Positions 40,502 to 48,527 of a DNA stretch of 64,000 bases are shown piece after piece. The notes beneath the pieces were generated by a model, which was not told where the DNA came from, searched no databases, and worked only from the letters and a program-made list of their open reading frames with translations. This stretch comes from Thalassobius sp002708925. GTDB taxonomy: Bacteria > Pseudomonadota > Alphaproteobacteria > Rhodobacterales > Rhodobacteraceae. The DNA lies in NCBI RefSeq assembly GCF_049803795.1, contig NZ_JBNAGJ010000001.1:682001-746000 (forward strand), written 5' to 3'. Both the position numbers and the translations under genes were made by a program. The first letter of the stretch is position 1; each line of letters begins with the position of its first letter.

Positions 40502-40858
40502 TCACGAACGACGTTCACGACGGTTGTCGCGTTCGTCACGTTTCTGCATCTGGACCGAGGGGCCATCTTCGTGGGCGTCGACCTTCAGGGTCAGCACGCG
40601 CATCACGTCATCATGCAGGCGCATCAGGCGTTCCATTTCCTGCACGGCATCGACGGGGGCGTCGGTTTTCAGCAGGGCATAGTGGCCTTTGCGGTTCTTG
40701 TTGATCTTGTAGGCCATCGTCTTGACACCCCAGTACTCGCTGTTGACGACTTTGCCGCCGTTATCAGCCAGAACGGTACCGAAATGTTCGATGAGGCTTT
40801 CAGCTTGCGCGTTGGACAGATCCTGGCGCGAGATGAAGACATGCTCGTAAAGCGGCAT
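40502..40858 (-). CDS. rpsF: 30S ribosomal protein S6
   Basis: A 118-residue S6 starting PLYEHVFISRQDLSNAQAES, with KTMAYKINKNRKGHYALLKT in the middle. The short Arg/Asp/Glu-rich end (KRDERDNRRERRS) takes the place of the glutamate tail seen in E. coli. First gene of rpsF-rpsR-rplI. About 270 bases upstream are gene-free, and its promoter should be there. Confidence 0.97.
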   Translation of the reverse strand: MPLYEHVFISRQDLSNAQAESLIEHFGTVLADNGGKVVNSEYWGVKTMAYKINKNRKGHYALLKTDAPVDAVQEMERLMRLHDDVMRVLTLKVDAHEDGPSVQMQKRDERDNRRERRS

Positions 40859-41131
40859 GTTTACTCCTGTTCATTTTCAGGCGCATTTCATAGGAGGGCT
40901 GATCCTTTCGCGACCCTCCACGAGAGACTGCGCGGTTCATGTAAAACTGCGAAAGGAGCTGCGCGTATACGACGGTTTCGCCCCTGGCGCAAGGCTGCAA
41001 TCCCCCGTGTCGGAATCGCTGCGAAATCGGCGGGAATTTCCCCCAAACCCGCCCCATTCCTGCCGTTTTGGGGCGGCAGTTTCAATTTTTAATCAAAGTA
41101 CACAGATTTGGCCATCCGGCAGGGGGAACAG

Positions 41132-41647
41132 ATGCGGGGGAAAGACATGACGAAAACCGCCCATCCGCCCATCGTGCGGGCCGCTTTGATCCGTTCCGCG
41201 GTTCCGGTTTCGCCCGGTCACGATGTCACGCGGGCGACGATGCGGTTTTTTGGCGTGGTTCTGGGCATGGCGGCGGCTGGGCTGTGGCTGGTGCCGGGCG
41301 CGTTCGAGGACGGATCCGAAATGCTGGTGCGTCTGGTCATATCCGTGCTGTTCATGGGGATCGCTCTGGGCCTGTGGGGCGCGGGGCGCGCAGGGCGGTA
41401 TGATGAGGAATTCCAGCTCGATTTTTCGAACGGGCGGCTGAGCCATCTGTACCGCGGCCCTGACGGGATCGCGCGGGTGGCCGGGCACTATTGCTTTGAC
41501 GATCTTGAGGATATCAGCCTGAATCAGGGGGTTCTTCAGGCCCGTCTGGCGGGGGGGCAGGATATTTTGCGCGTGGTTGTCGGCCATCAGATCGAGGCGC
41601 AGATTGCGGAAAAATTCACCAGTTTGCGGCTGGCGCGGGCGGTCTGA
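41132..41647 (+). CDS. hypothetical two-helix membrane protein
   Basis: A 171-residue protein: an N-terminal soluble part, two hydrophobic helices (about residues 40-57 and 66-84), and a cytosolic C-terminal half with strand pattern (FQLDFSNGRLSHLYRGPDG, then CFDDLEDISLNQGVLQARLA). This reads like a small PH-like or DUF2244-type domain, though I cannot confirm a family. Two ATGs 15 bases apart both have G-rich ribosome sites (the second is at 41147). Function unknown. Confidence 0.6.
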   Translation: MRGKDMTKTAHPPIVRAALIRSAVPVSPGHDVTRATMRFFGVVLGMAAAGLWLVPGAFEDGSEMLVRLVISVLFMGIALGLWGAGRAGRYDEEFQLDFSNGRLSHLYRGPDGIARVAGHYCFDDLEDISLNQGVLQARLAGGQDILRVVVGHQIEAQIAEKFTSLRLARAV

Positions 41648-41682
41648 ACGGGGGCTTGCCGCGGGGCTTTCTGTTCTTCTGC

Positions 41683-41697
41683 TCACAACGGGTGTGA
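41683..41697. promoter_or_regulatory. TCACA-N5-TGTGA palindrome upstream of yceI
   Basis: A perfect 5-bp inverted repeat with a 5-base spacer, 80 bases before the YceI start codon. Size fits a dimeric regulator site (FNR/CRP-like half-site shape), but the regulator is unknown and chance cannot be excluded. Confidence 0.25.
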
Positions 41698-41776
41698 ATC
41701 TGTGCGGGATTGCCGCGTCGCGGCGGCTTGGGCGATCCTAGGCTATCCGACCAACGGCCCAACAAGGAGAGCCTTG

Positions 41777-42358
41777 ATGAAAACCACCGCCCTCACCGCC
41801 GCTCTGGCTGCTGCGCTTTTCAGTGCGAATATTGCTGCGGCAGACGCTGAAAAATACGTGCTGGATTCCAGCCACAGCCAGATCATCTATTCCTATAACC
41901 ACCTGGGCTACTCGACCACCTACGGGATGTATTCGGGTTTCGAAGGCGAGATCATGTTCGATCAGGAAAACCCCGCCGCCTCGTCCGTGACCGTGTCCTT
42001 CCCGGTCAAATCCATGCTGACCGGCTGGGAAAAGCGTCTGGGCCACTTCATGTCGCCCGATTTCTTTGATGCAGAGGCTAACCCCGATGTGACCTTTGCC
42101 TCGACCGGGATCGAGGTTACCGGCGAGAGCACCGCGCTGATCACCGGCGATCTGACGATGAACGGGATCACCAAATCGGTTGTTCTGGATGCCAAGCTGA
42201 ACCAGATGGGCGATCATCCGATGGCCGGGAAACCCTGGGCCGGTTTCGATGCCACCACCACCGTGGTGCGTTCGGAGTTCGATCTGGGCAAATTCGCCCC
42301 CTATGTCAGCGACGAAGTGCAGCTGATGATCTCGATTGAGGCGATGAAAGCCGAATAA
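41777..42358 (+). CDS. YceI-family periplasmic lipid/isoprenoid-binding protein
   Basis: A 193-residue exported beta-barrel (lipocalin-like) protein. The signal peptide ends ANIAAADAEKY; the mature domain has YVLDSSHSQIIYSYNHLGYS, the GHFMSPDFFDAEANPDVTF signature near residue 95, and a C-terminal FEATTTVVRSEFDLGKFAP-like strand (here FDATTTVVRSEFDLG). YceI proteins bind long polyprenyl chains such as ubiquinone precursors. AAGGAGA upstream supports the start. It is convergent with a second gene that carries its own YceI domain fused to cytochrome b561. Confidence 0.92.
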   Translation: MKTTALTAALAAALFSANIAAADAEKYVLDSSHSQIIYSYNHLGYSTTYGMYSGFEGEIMFDQENPAASSVTVSFPVKSMLTGWEKRLGHFMSPDFFDAEANPDVTFASTGIEVTGESTALITGDLTMNGITKSVVLDAKLNQMGDHPMAGKPWAGFDATTTVVRSEFDLGKFAPYVSDEVQLMISIEAMKAE

Positions 42359-42380
42359 ACGCGCCCTGCAAGAGCGCCGA

Positions 42381-42410
42381 AGCCGCCGGTCATTCTGCCG
42401 GCGGCTTTTT
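42381..42410 (+). terminator. intrinsic terminator of yceI
   Basis: AGCCGCCGG and CCGGCGGCT form a 9-bp stem with an 8-base loop, followed by five T residues. It lies 22 bases after the yceI stop and just before the convergent cytochrome b561 gene end. Confidence 0.9.
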
Positions 42411-42419
42411 CGTGCGCAA

Positions 42420-43664
42420 TTAGGGGGCTGTCCGGGTCGCGGTCAGATCAAAGCTGATGCCGACGCCGAACGCCAAAGAGCCCTCATCCGTCATGCCCGT
42501 GCCGATCTGGAAATCGCGCCGGTCGGTCTGCGTGCTGCCTTGGGCGGTTGCGGTGTCGGCCTCCAGCGTCAGATCGAAGGGCAGGGACAGCGGCACGGAA
42601 TGGCCCTTGATCGTCAGCGTCCCGTCGGCGACATAGCCCTGATCCGCCGCCACGATGTCGGCCTCAAACCGGGCCGTCGGGAAGCCCTGCGCATCGAAGT
42701 AATCCGGCCCCATGGCCTGCTGTGTCACCGTCCCCAGCCGAAGCGAGGCAATCGCGACGGCCACGCTTACCTGGCCTTTGATCGGGCCGTCGGCCTTTGG
42801 GTCAAAGGTGATGGCGGCGGTCCAGTCGCTGAAGGCCCCGGTCACCGTGCTGCCCATCTGCTGAACCGAAATATTCAGGCTGCCCTGACGCACATGCCAG
42901 TCGCTGGCGGCGGTCTGTAGGGGCGCGGCGGCCGGAGCCTGGCTGGCTTGTGCTGGGCTGTCCTGGCGGGGCTGAATGCCGCTCGCTCCCCAAGCGCCCA
43001 AAGCGACCGCGCCCCAGATGGCGACCGCCCCCAGAACCGGCAGTGCCGGCACATGAGATTTGGCATCGGGCAGGGCGCTGGCCACGCCTTTTGTCATCCG
43101 GGCAAGCGTCAGATCCCGGTCGATGATCTGATGTTTCACCGCGCCGGCAATATGCAGCAGCAGCGCGCCGATCAGCACTTTGGCCGAAATCTCGTGCACC
43201 CCCGAGAAAAACAGCGCCACGCTTTCGGATTTCGGCACGAAGGGCAGGGACTGTCCGATGCCCCAGATCGGCGCGAACCCCGTGGTGGCCGCATGGTGCA
43301 CCCAGCCCGACAGCGGCACGATCACAATAGCGCCGTACAGGGCAAAATGCACCAGCTCGCCCAGCAAGGTCTCAAGCCGGCGCTCTGGGTGCAGCGGGGC
43401 CGGGCGCGGCTGGGAGAATGCCCATAAAATGCGTAGCAAGGCCACAAAAAACGTCACAACGCCCAGAGTTTTATGTATGGAAAATAAAAGCTTGACCTGG
43501 GTGAAATCCTCGGGCGCGGGGGTGGCGCCGGGCGCGTTGATCGCGTGGGCCAGGTTTTCCGCGATAAATCCCAGCGGGATCATGGCCAGGATCAGGGCCG
43601 CGGTCAGCCAATGCAGGCCCCGCGCCACCGGCCCATAGCTTTGAACGGTGTTATGCAATGTCAT
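42420..43664 (-). CDS. cytochrome b561-YceI fusion protein
   Basis: A 414-residue membrane protein. Residues 1-190 form a four-helix cytochrome b561 with haem-ligand His in RGLHWLTAALIL, FSIHKTLGVV, GELVHFALYG and GALLLHIAGAVKH. One further helix (about 205-225) leads to a Pro/Ala/Gln linker and a periplasmic YceI domain (about 245-414) with QQAMGPDYFDAQGFPTARFE. It could pass electrons between a quinone held by the YceI barrel and the b-haems. The start at MTLHNTVQSYGP fits the first b561 residues. It runs convergently into the stand-alone yceI gene. Confidence 0.88.
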   Translation of the reverse strand: MTLHNTVQSYGPVARGLHWLTAALILAMIPLGFIAENLAHAINAPGATPAPEDFTQVKLLFSIHKTLGVVTFFVALLRILWAFSQPRPAPLHPERRLETLLGELVHFALYGAIVIVPLSGWVHHAATTGFAPIWGIGQSLPFVPKSESVALFFSGVHEISAKVLIGALLLHIAGAVKHQIIDRDLTLARMTKGVASALPDAKSHVPALPVLGAVAIWGAVALGAWGASGIQPRQDSPAQASQAPAAAPLQTAASDWHVRQGSLNISVQQMGSTVTGAFSDWTAAITFDPKADGPIKGQVSVAVAIASLRLGTVTQQAMGPDYFDAQGFPTARFEADIVAADQGYVADGTLTIKGHSVPLSLPFDLTLEADTATAQGSTQTDRRDFQIGTGMTDEGSLAFGVGISFDLTATRTAP

Positions 43665-43844
43665 GTCTGTCCTCGAACGTCGTTTGGCCAAAAATAGCCG
43701 CAGATGGGCGCGCGCTCTACCTGCATGAGTGCACAAGGGCTCTGCAAGGACAAGCAGATGGCTGTTTTACTTGTGGTCAACCTAAGAGGCGGCTACACCG
43801 GCTACGCCAATTCGGCAAACACGCATAATGGGACGAGGATAACC

Positions 43845-44780
43845 ATGACCACTGCTTTCGTTTTCCCTGGTCAGGGGGCACAGACCATCGGTATGGGCAA
43901 GGCCCTGGCCGATGCCTATCCTGCGGCAAAGGCCGTCTTCGAAGAAGTGGACGAGGCGCTGGGTGAAAGCCTGAGCACGCTGATCTGGGAGGGCGAGCAG
44001 GACCAGCTGACCCTGACGCAAAACGCTCAGCCTGCGCTGATGGCGACCTCGCTGGCGGCGCTGCGGGCGCTGGAATCCGAGGGGCTGGTGCTGGCTCAGA
44101 AGGCCAGTCATGTGGCGGGGCACTCGTTGGGGGAATATTCCGCGCTGGCGGCGGCTGGCGCGCTGAGCATCTCGGATGCCGCCCGTCTGCTGCGCACCCG
44201 TGGCCGCGCCATGCAAGAGGCCGTGCCGGTGGGCGTGGGCGCGATGGCGGCGCTGCTGGGGCTGGATTTCCAGACCGCTCAGGATGTGGCTGCCGCCGCC
44301 GCCGAGGGCGACGTATGCCAGGCCGCCAATGACAACGATCCCGCGCAGGTGGTGGTGTCGGGCCACAAGGCCGCCGTGGAACGCGCGGTCGCGCTGGCCA
44401 AGGAAAAGGGCGCCAAACGCGCCGTGATGCTGCCCGTCAGCGCGCCTTTCCATTGCGAATTGATGCAGCCCGCCGCCCAGGTCATGGCCGAGGCGCTGAG
44501 CCACGTGGACATCAGCCGACCCGTGGTGCCGCTGGTTGCCAATGTCGTGGCCGAGGCGGTCGATGATCCGGCCACCATCCGCTCGCTTCTGGTGGATCAG
44601 GTGACGGGTTCGGTGCGCTGGCGCGAAAGCGTGATGTTCATGGCCGAAGAAGGCGTGACCGAGGTTTGGGAAATCGGCGCAGGCAAGGCCCTGTCCGGAA
44701 TGATCCGCCGGATTGACCGCTCGATCGGGTGTTCGGCCATCGGCACGCCCGAAGATGTGGCCAAGGTTTTGAACGGCTAA
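43845..44780 (+). CDS. fabD: malonyl-CoA:ACP transacylase
   Basis: A 311-residue enzyme that loads malonyl groups onto acyl carrier protein. Start FVFPGQGAQTIGMGKAL, catalytic Ser in GHSLGEYSALAAAGAL near residue 91, and catalytic His in LPVSAPFHCELM near residue 200. Full length. The ATG at the homology start is preceded by an ACGAGGATAA site. It is first of the fab group and lies 21 bases before fabG. Confidence 0.96.
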   Translation: MTTAFVFPGQGAQTIGMGKALADAYPAAKAVFEEVDEALGESLSTLIWEGEQDQLTLTQNAQPALMATSLAALRALESEGLVLAQKASHVAGHSLGEYSALAAAGALSISDAARLLRTRGRAMQEAVPVGVGAMAALLGLDFQTAQDVAAAAAEGDVCQAANDNDPAQVVVSGHKAAVERAVALAKEKGAKRAVMLPVSAPFHCELMQPAAQVMAEALSHVDISRPVVPLVANVVAEAVDDPATIRSLLVDQVTGSVRWRESVMFMAEEGVTEVWEIGAGKALSGMIRRIDRSIGCSAIGTPEDVAKVLNG

Positions 44781-44801
44781 GCCGTCAGGAAAGGAAGATA
44801 A

Positions 44802-45539
44802 ATGTTTGATCTGACAGGTAAATGCGCGCTGGTGACTGGCGCATCGGGCGGGATTGGCGGACAGATCGCCAAGGCCCTTTATGCCGCTGGCGCCACCGTC
44901 GGGCTAAGCGGCACGCGGGTGGAACCGCTGGAGGCTCTGGCCGCCGAACTGGGCGAGCGCGCCCATGTTCTGCCCTGCAATCTCTCGGACCCCGAGGCCG
45001 TGGACGCGCTGCCCAAACAGGCGCTGGCGGCAATGGGTGCTGTCGATATTCTGGTGAATAACGCAGGCATCACGCGCGATCAGATTTTCATGCGCATGTC
45101 GGATGAGGAATGGCAGTCGGTGATCGACGTGAACCTGACCGCCACCATGCGCCTGTGCCGTGGCGTGATGCGCCCGATGATGAAGGCGCGCTGGGGCCGG
45201 ATTATCAACATCAGCTCGATCGTGGGGGCCACCGGCAACCCCGGCCAGGTGAACTATGCGGCGTCCAAGGCGGGCATGGTCGGCCTGACCAAATCCATCG
45301 CCTATGAGGTCGCCAGTCGCGGCATCACCGCCAATGCCGTTGCGCCCGGTTTCATCGCCACCGCGATGACCGATAAGCTGACCGACGATCAGAAGGCCAA
45401 GATCAACACGCAGATCCCCGCCGCGCGCATGGGCACCCCCGAAGAGATCGCCGCCGCCGTTCTGTACCTGGCCAGCCCCGAGGCCGGCTATGTCACCGGC
45501 ACCACGCTGCACGTTAACGGCGGCATGGCGATGCTGTGA
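44802..45539 (+). CDS. fabG: 3-oxoacyl-ACP reductase
   Basis: A 245-residue short-chain dehydrogenase that reduces 3-oxoacyl-ACP with NADPH. Cofactor loop TGASGGIGGQIA near residue 11, NNAG near 86, and the catalytic Ser-Tyr-Lys in NISSIVGATGNPGQVNYAAS followed by KAGM. The C-terminal GTTLHVNGGMAM is typical of FabG. GGAAAGGAAG precedes the ATG. acpP follows after a 353-base gap. Confidence 0.96.
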   Translation: MFDLTGKCALVTGASGGIGGQIAKALYAAGATVGLSGTRVEPLEALAAELGERAHVLPCNLSDPEAVDALPKQALAAMGAVDILVNNAGITRDQIFMRMSDEEWQSVIDVNLTATMRLCRGVMRPMMKARWGRIINISSIVGATGNPGQVNYAASKAGMVGLTKSIAYEVASRGITANAVAPGFIATAMTDKLTDDQKAKINTQIPAARMGTPEEIAAAVLYLASPEAGYVTGTTLHVNGGMAML

Positions 45540-45892
45540 TTCCCTTTTTGGGGAAGCGGCCGGGGCCAGCACCGGTACTGCGCCGGTCTTGAATTTGCCG
45601 GTCTTGAATTTGCCCGTCTTGGCCGGGCCGGACGATGGCCCCCCAAGGCGGGCTTTGGATCGTCAGATTGCGATAAATCGCATCTGATCTGCCTGAGCGC
45701 GGTGAAAGCATTTGCCTCGTGCCCGCCATGTGTTATAGGCCACGCAGATTTTCCGGGGGCGCTGCGCTGCCGGACTTCCCGCTTGCGGGATGACGAGCCG
45801 CCCGCTACACCGGGCACAAGAGAGAAGCCATCCCCGCGGGCGAGGGCGGAGAACCGGGCCATCAGGCCCAACAAAGCTATGAGGACTTTGAT
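45540..45892 (+). other. intergenic region between fabG and acpP
   Basis: No gene seen. It holds a 15-bp tandem repeat (GCCGGTCTTGAATTT at 45582 and 45597, with a third partial GCCCGTCTT at 45612) soon after fabG, and the acpP promoter further on. The last 100 bases are the acpP leader. Confidence 0.6.
45712..45739 (+). promoter_or_regulatory. candidate promoter of acpP
   Basis: TTGCCT and TATAGG with a 16-base spacer, about 150 bases upstream of acpP. acpP messages in proteobacteria usually have their own strong promoter, which fits the large gap after fabG. The long leader between promoter and start codon has no obvious frame. Confidence 0.35.
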
Positions 45893-46126
45893 ATGAGCGA
45901 TATCGCAGACCGCGTGAAAAAGATCGTTGTGGAACACCTGGGTGTGGAAGAGGACAAGGTTGCCGAAAACGCCTCGTTCATCGACGATCTGGGCGCGGAC
46001 AGCCTGGACACCGTTGAACTGGTGATGGCCTTTGAAGAAGAATTCGGTATCGAAATCCCCGATGACGCCGCCGAAACCATCCAGACCTTCGGCGACGCGG
46101 TGAAATTCATCACCGAAGCGTCCTGA
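45893..46126 (+). CDS. acpP: acyl carrier protein
   Basis: A 77-residue acidic carrier for fatty-acid synthesis. The phosphopantetheine Ser is in GADSLDTVELVMAFEEEFG near residue 37. Length and charge are normal. It is separated from fabF by a minus-strand PilZ gene, an insertion into the usual fabD-fabG-acpP-fabF order. Confidence 0.98.
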   Translation: MSDIADRVKKIVVEHLGVEEDKVAENASFIDDLGADSLDTVELVMAFEEEFGIEIPDDAAETIQTFGDAVKFITEAS

Positions 46127-46137
46127 TCGAGATATCC

Positions 46138-47094
46138 TCAGGGATTATTTCCGATAACGGCGTCCTCCGGGGCGCCGTTTTCTTTGCCGGCGTGCAGTTT
46201 GCGATTCAGGCGCACCAGATGCAGCAGTTCCTGCCTTGGCAGCGCCCGTTTGAAGGCCACCCCCATACATTGTGCGTTTCGCCAGATGATTCGGCCCGAC
46301 GTTGCCCAGTGATGTGATTGCACTGTGCAAGTGTTAAGGGCCAGGGGAACGGGGGAATCCAGACAGACTTTGGCGCCCAGCTGACTGATGTCGCACATCC
46401 GGCCCCGGCGGGCCGCGTGGCGATCCCCGGTGGCGGTGGTCTCGATGAACGTGACAGTGCAGCTGAGAGCGCAAGGCAGCCTGCGCGCACGTCTGTGCCT
46501 GCGCTTGGTGCGAAACCGCATCGCCACAGAGCCCCCGGCCAGGGCGGCCATCAGCCCGAAAACCGCAAAGCTGATCACCGCCGCATTGGGAGGGAAAAAC
46601 AGGCTGTTGCCGCTGGAGTTTTCAGCCCCAAGCGGCGTGCTGTCGCCCAGCCCGGCCAGGGCCGTTTTGGGCCGCCAGTTCTGATCGGAAGCGCAGCGCA
46701 TCCCCGGAACAAGCTTTTGCATGCGCGAAGAGAATTCCTGTACTTTCCGCTCCAGACGAGGGGGGAACCGTGTGGTGCCGCCCCACAGCAGCTGCGATTC
46801 CACCAGCGAATTCTGTGTGCGCAGAAACCCGACGATATCGTTCCCGTGTTTCGCCAGCCCCGCCGTGCGCAGCCGCGTACCCAGTTGCGAGACGGGATAT
46901 TGATCCAGCGCCCGCCTAAGTTGCTTGGCCGCTTTTTCGGCCTTTGGGCCATTCCGCTCTTTTTCAAATACCTTGGCCAGATGGTGCGTCTGGACCAGCC
47001 AATCCTGCGTTTCACACTCTTCCGCGACCGATTGCGAATTCGAAAACAAAAGAAACATCAGGCCAAGCATAAACTGCAAGAACCTTTGGTGCAT
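46138..47094 (-). CDS. membrane-anchored PilZ protein with periplasmic domain
   Basis: A 318-residue protein. It has a signal peptide (FMLGLMFLLFSNSQSVAEE), then a helical periplasmic domain of about 150 residues with Cys near both ends (ECETQDW and GMRCAS), then one transmembrane helix (about 178-200, AVISFAVFGLMAALAGGSV). A cytosolic PilZ domain follows, with the c-di-GMP motifs RRHRRARRLP (R-x3-R) and MCDISQLGAKV (D-x-S-x2-G). It should link a periplasmic signal to c-di-GMP, or the reverse. It lies opposite to and between acpP and fabF. The upstream open frame lacks homology, so the start at the signal peptide is preferred. Confidence 0.8.
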   Translation of the reverse strand: MHQRFLQFMLGLMFLLFSNSQSVAEECETQDWLVQTHHLAKVFEKERNGPKAEKAAKQLRRALDQYPVSQLGTRLRTAGLAKHGNDIVGFLRTQNSLVESQLLWGGTTRFPPRLERKVQEFSSRMQKLVPGMRCASDQNWRPKTALAGLGDSTPLGAENSSGNSLFFPPNAAVISFAVFGLMAALAGGSVAMRFRTKRRHRRARRLPCALSCTVTFIETTATGDRHAARRGRMCDISQLGAKVCLDSPVPLALNTCTVQSHHWATSGRIIWRNAQCMGVAFKRALPRQELLHLVRLNRKLHAGKENGAPEDAVIGNNP

Positions 47095-47267
47095 CTTGGT
47101 TATCCTCCCTGAGCGATCACCATCGCACATGTTCCTTAACAAGGAATTACGCCCCAAGGGCCGCGCAAATCCTTGCGACAAGGCGCGGATGGGGGCGCGT
47201 GCTCTTGCCCCTGAGGTAGATTGCAGGGTATGAGCGGGGAAAGACTGCTGAGGAAGGGCATATTAAG

Positions 47268-48527
47268 ATGCGTCGTGTCGTCGTTACTGGGCTTGGACTG
47301 GTTACTCCGCTTGCCTGCGGGGTCGAGGAAACGTGGAGCCGTCTGCTGGCCGGAGAATCCGGAGCGGGGCCCATTACCCGTTTCGACGCCAGCAATCTGG
47401 GCACGAATTATGCCTGCGAGCTGCCGCTGGGCGATGGGACGGACGGAACATTCAACGCCGATGACTGGATGGCCCCCAAGGAACGCCGCAAGGTGGATGA
47501 TTTCATCCTGTATGGCTATGCCGCTGCCACCCAGGCCGTCGAGGATTCGGGCTGGATGCCCGAGGACGAGGCCAGCCGCGAACGCACCGGCGTGATGATC
47601 GGCTCGGGCATCGGCGGGTTGCAGTCGATCGAGGAGGGCTCGATCACGTTGAAGGAAAAAGGCCCGCGCCGGATCTCGCCCTTCTTTATTCCGGGGGCGC
47701 TGATCAATCTGATCTCGGGGCAGGTCAGCATCAAATACGGCTTCAAGGGGCCCAACCATGCGGTTGTGACGGCTTGCTCCACCGGGGCGCACGCGATTGG
47801 CGATGCCGCGCGTCTGATCCAATGGGGCGATGCGGATGTGATGCTGGCGGGCGGCGCGGAATCGGCGATCACCCCGCTGGGCATCGCAGGGTTCAACGCG
47901 TGCAAGGCGCTGTCCACCAAACGCAGCGACGATCCCAAGGCAGCCAGCCGCCCCTATGACGCGGACCGCGACGGGTTCGTGATGGGCGAGGGCGCGGGGG
48001 TTGTCGTGCTGGAGGAATACGAACACGCCAAGGCGCGCGGTGCCAAGATTTACGCCGAGGTTCTGGGCTATGGCCTGTCGGGCGATGCCTATCACATCAC
48101 CGCCCCATCCGAGGATGGCGATGGCGGTTTCCGCTCGATGACGGCGGCGCTGAAACGCGCGGGGATCACCGCCGATCAGGTGGATTACATCAACGCGCAC
48201 GGCACCAGCACCATGGCCGACGTGATCGAACTGGCCGCAGTGGAGCGCCTGCTGGGCGATGCGGCGGGTAAGGCGACCATGTCCTCGACGAAATCGGCCA
48301 CGGGGCACCTGCTGGGCGCGGCTGGCGCGATCGAGGGGATTTTCTCGATCCTGGCGATCCGCGATCAGGTGGCCCCGCCGACGATCAACCTGGACAACCC
48401 GGCCGTGGAAACGCCGATTGATCTGGCCCCGAATGCCAAACGCGAGCGCGAGATCAAGATCGCGCTGTCCAACAGCTTTGGGTTTGGCGGCACCAACGCC
48501 AGCGTTCTGTTCGGGAAAGTCGACTAA
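47268..48527 (+). CDS. fabF: beta-ketoacyl-ACP synthase II
   Basis: A 419-residue condensing enzyme. Start RRVVVTGLGLVTPLACGVE, catalytic Cys in VTACSTGAHAIGDAARL near residue 170, and active-site His in INAHGTSTM and in SATGHLLGAAGA. Complete, with the usual FGFGGTNAS end. mltG starts at the base after its stop codon. Confidence 0.97.
   Translation: MRRVVVTGLGLVTPLACGVEETWSRLLAGESGAGPITRFDASNLGTNYACELPLGDGTDGTFNADDWMAPKERRKVDDFILYGYAAATQAVEDSGWMPEDEASRERTGVMIGSGIGGLQSIEEGSITLKEKGPRRISPFFIPGALINLISGQVSIKYGFKGPNHAVVTACSTGAHAIGDAARLIQWGDADVMLAGGAESAITPLGIAGFNACKALSTKRSDDPKAASRPYDADRDGFVMGEGAGVVVLEEYEHAKARGAKIYAEVLGYGLSGDAYHITAPSEDGDGGFRSMTAALKRAGITADQVDYINAHGTSTMADVIELAAVERLLGDAAGKATMSSTKSATGHLLGAAGAIEGIFSILAIRDQVAPPTINLDNPAVETPIDLAPNAKREREIKIALSNSFGFGGTNASVLFGKVD

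Noticed and set aside
41060..41095. Hairpin CTGCCG...CGGCAG followed by T-rich sequence as a terminator
   Set aside because: No plus-strand gene lies upstream, and the stem is only 6 bp; on the minus strand no T-run follows.
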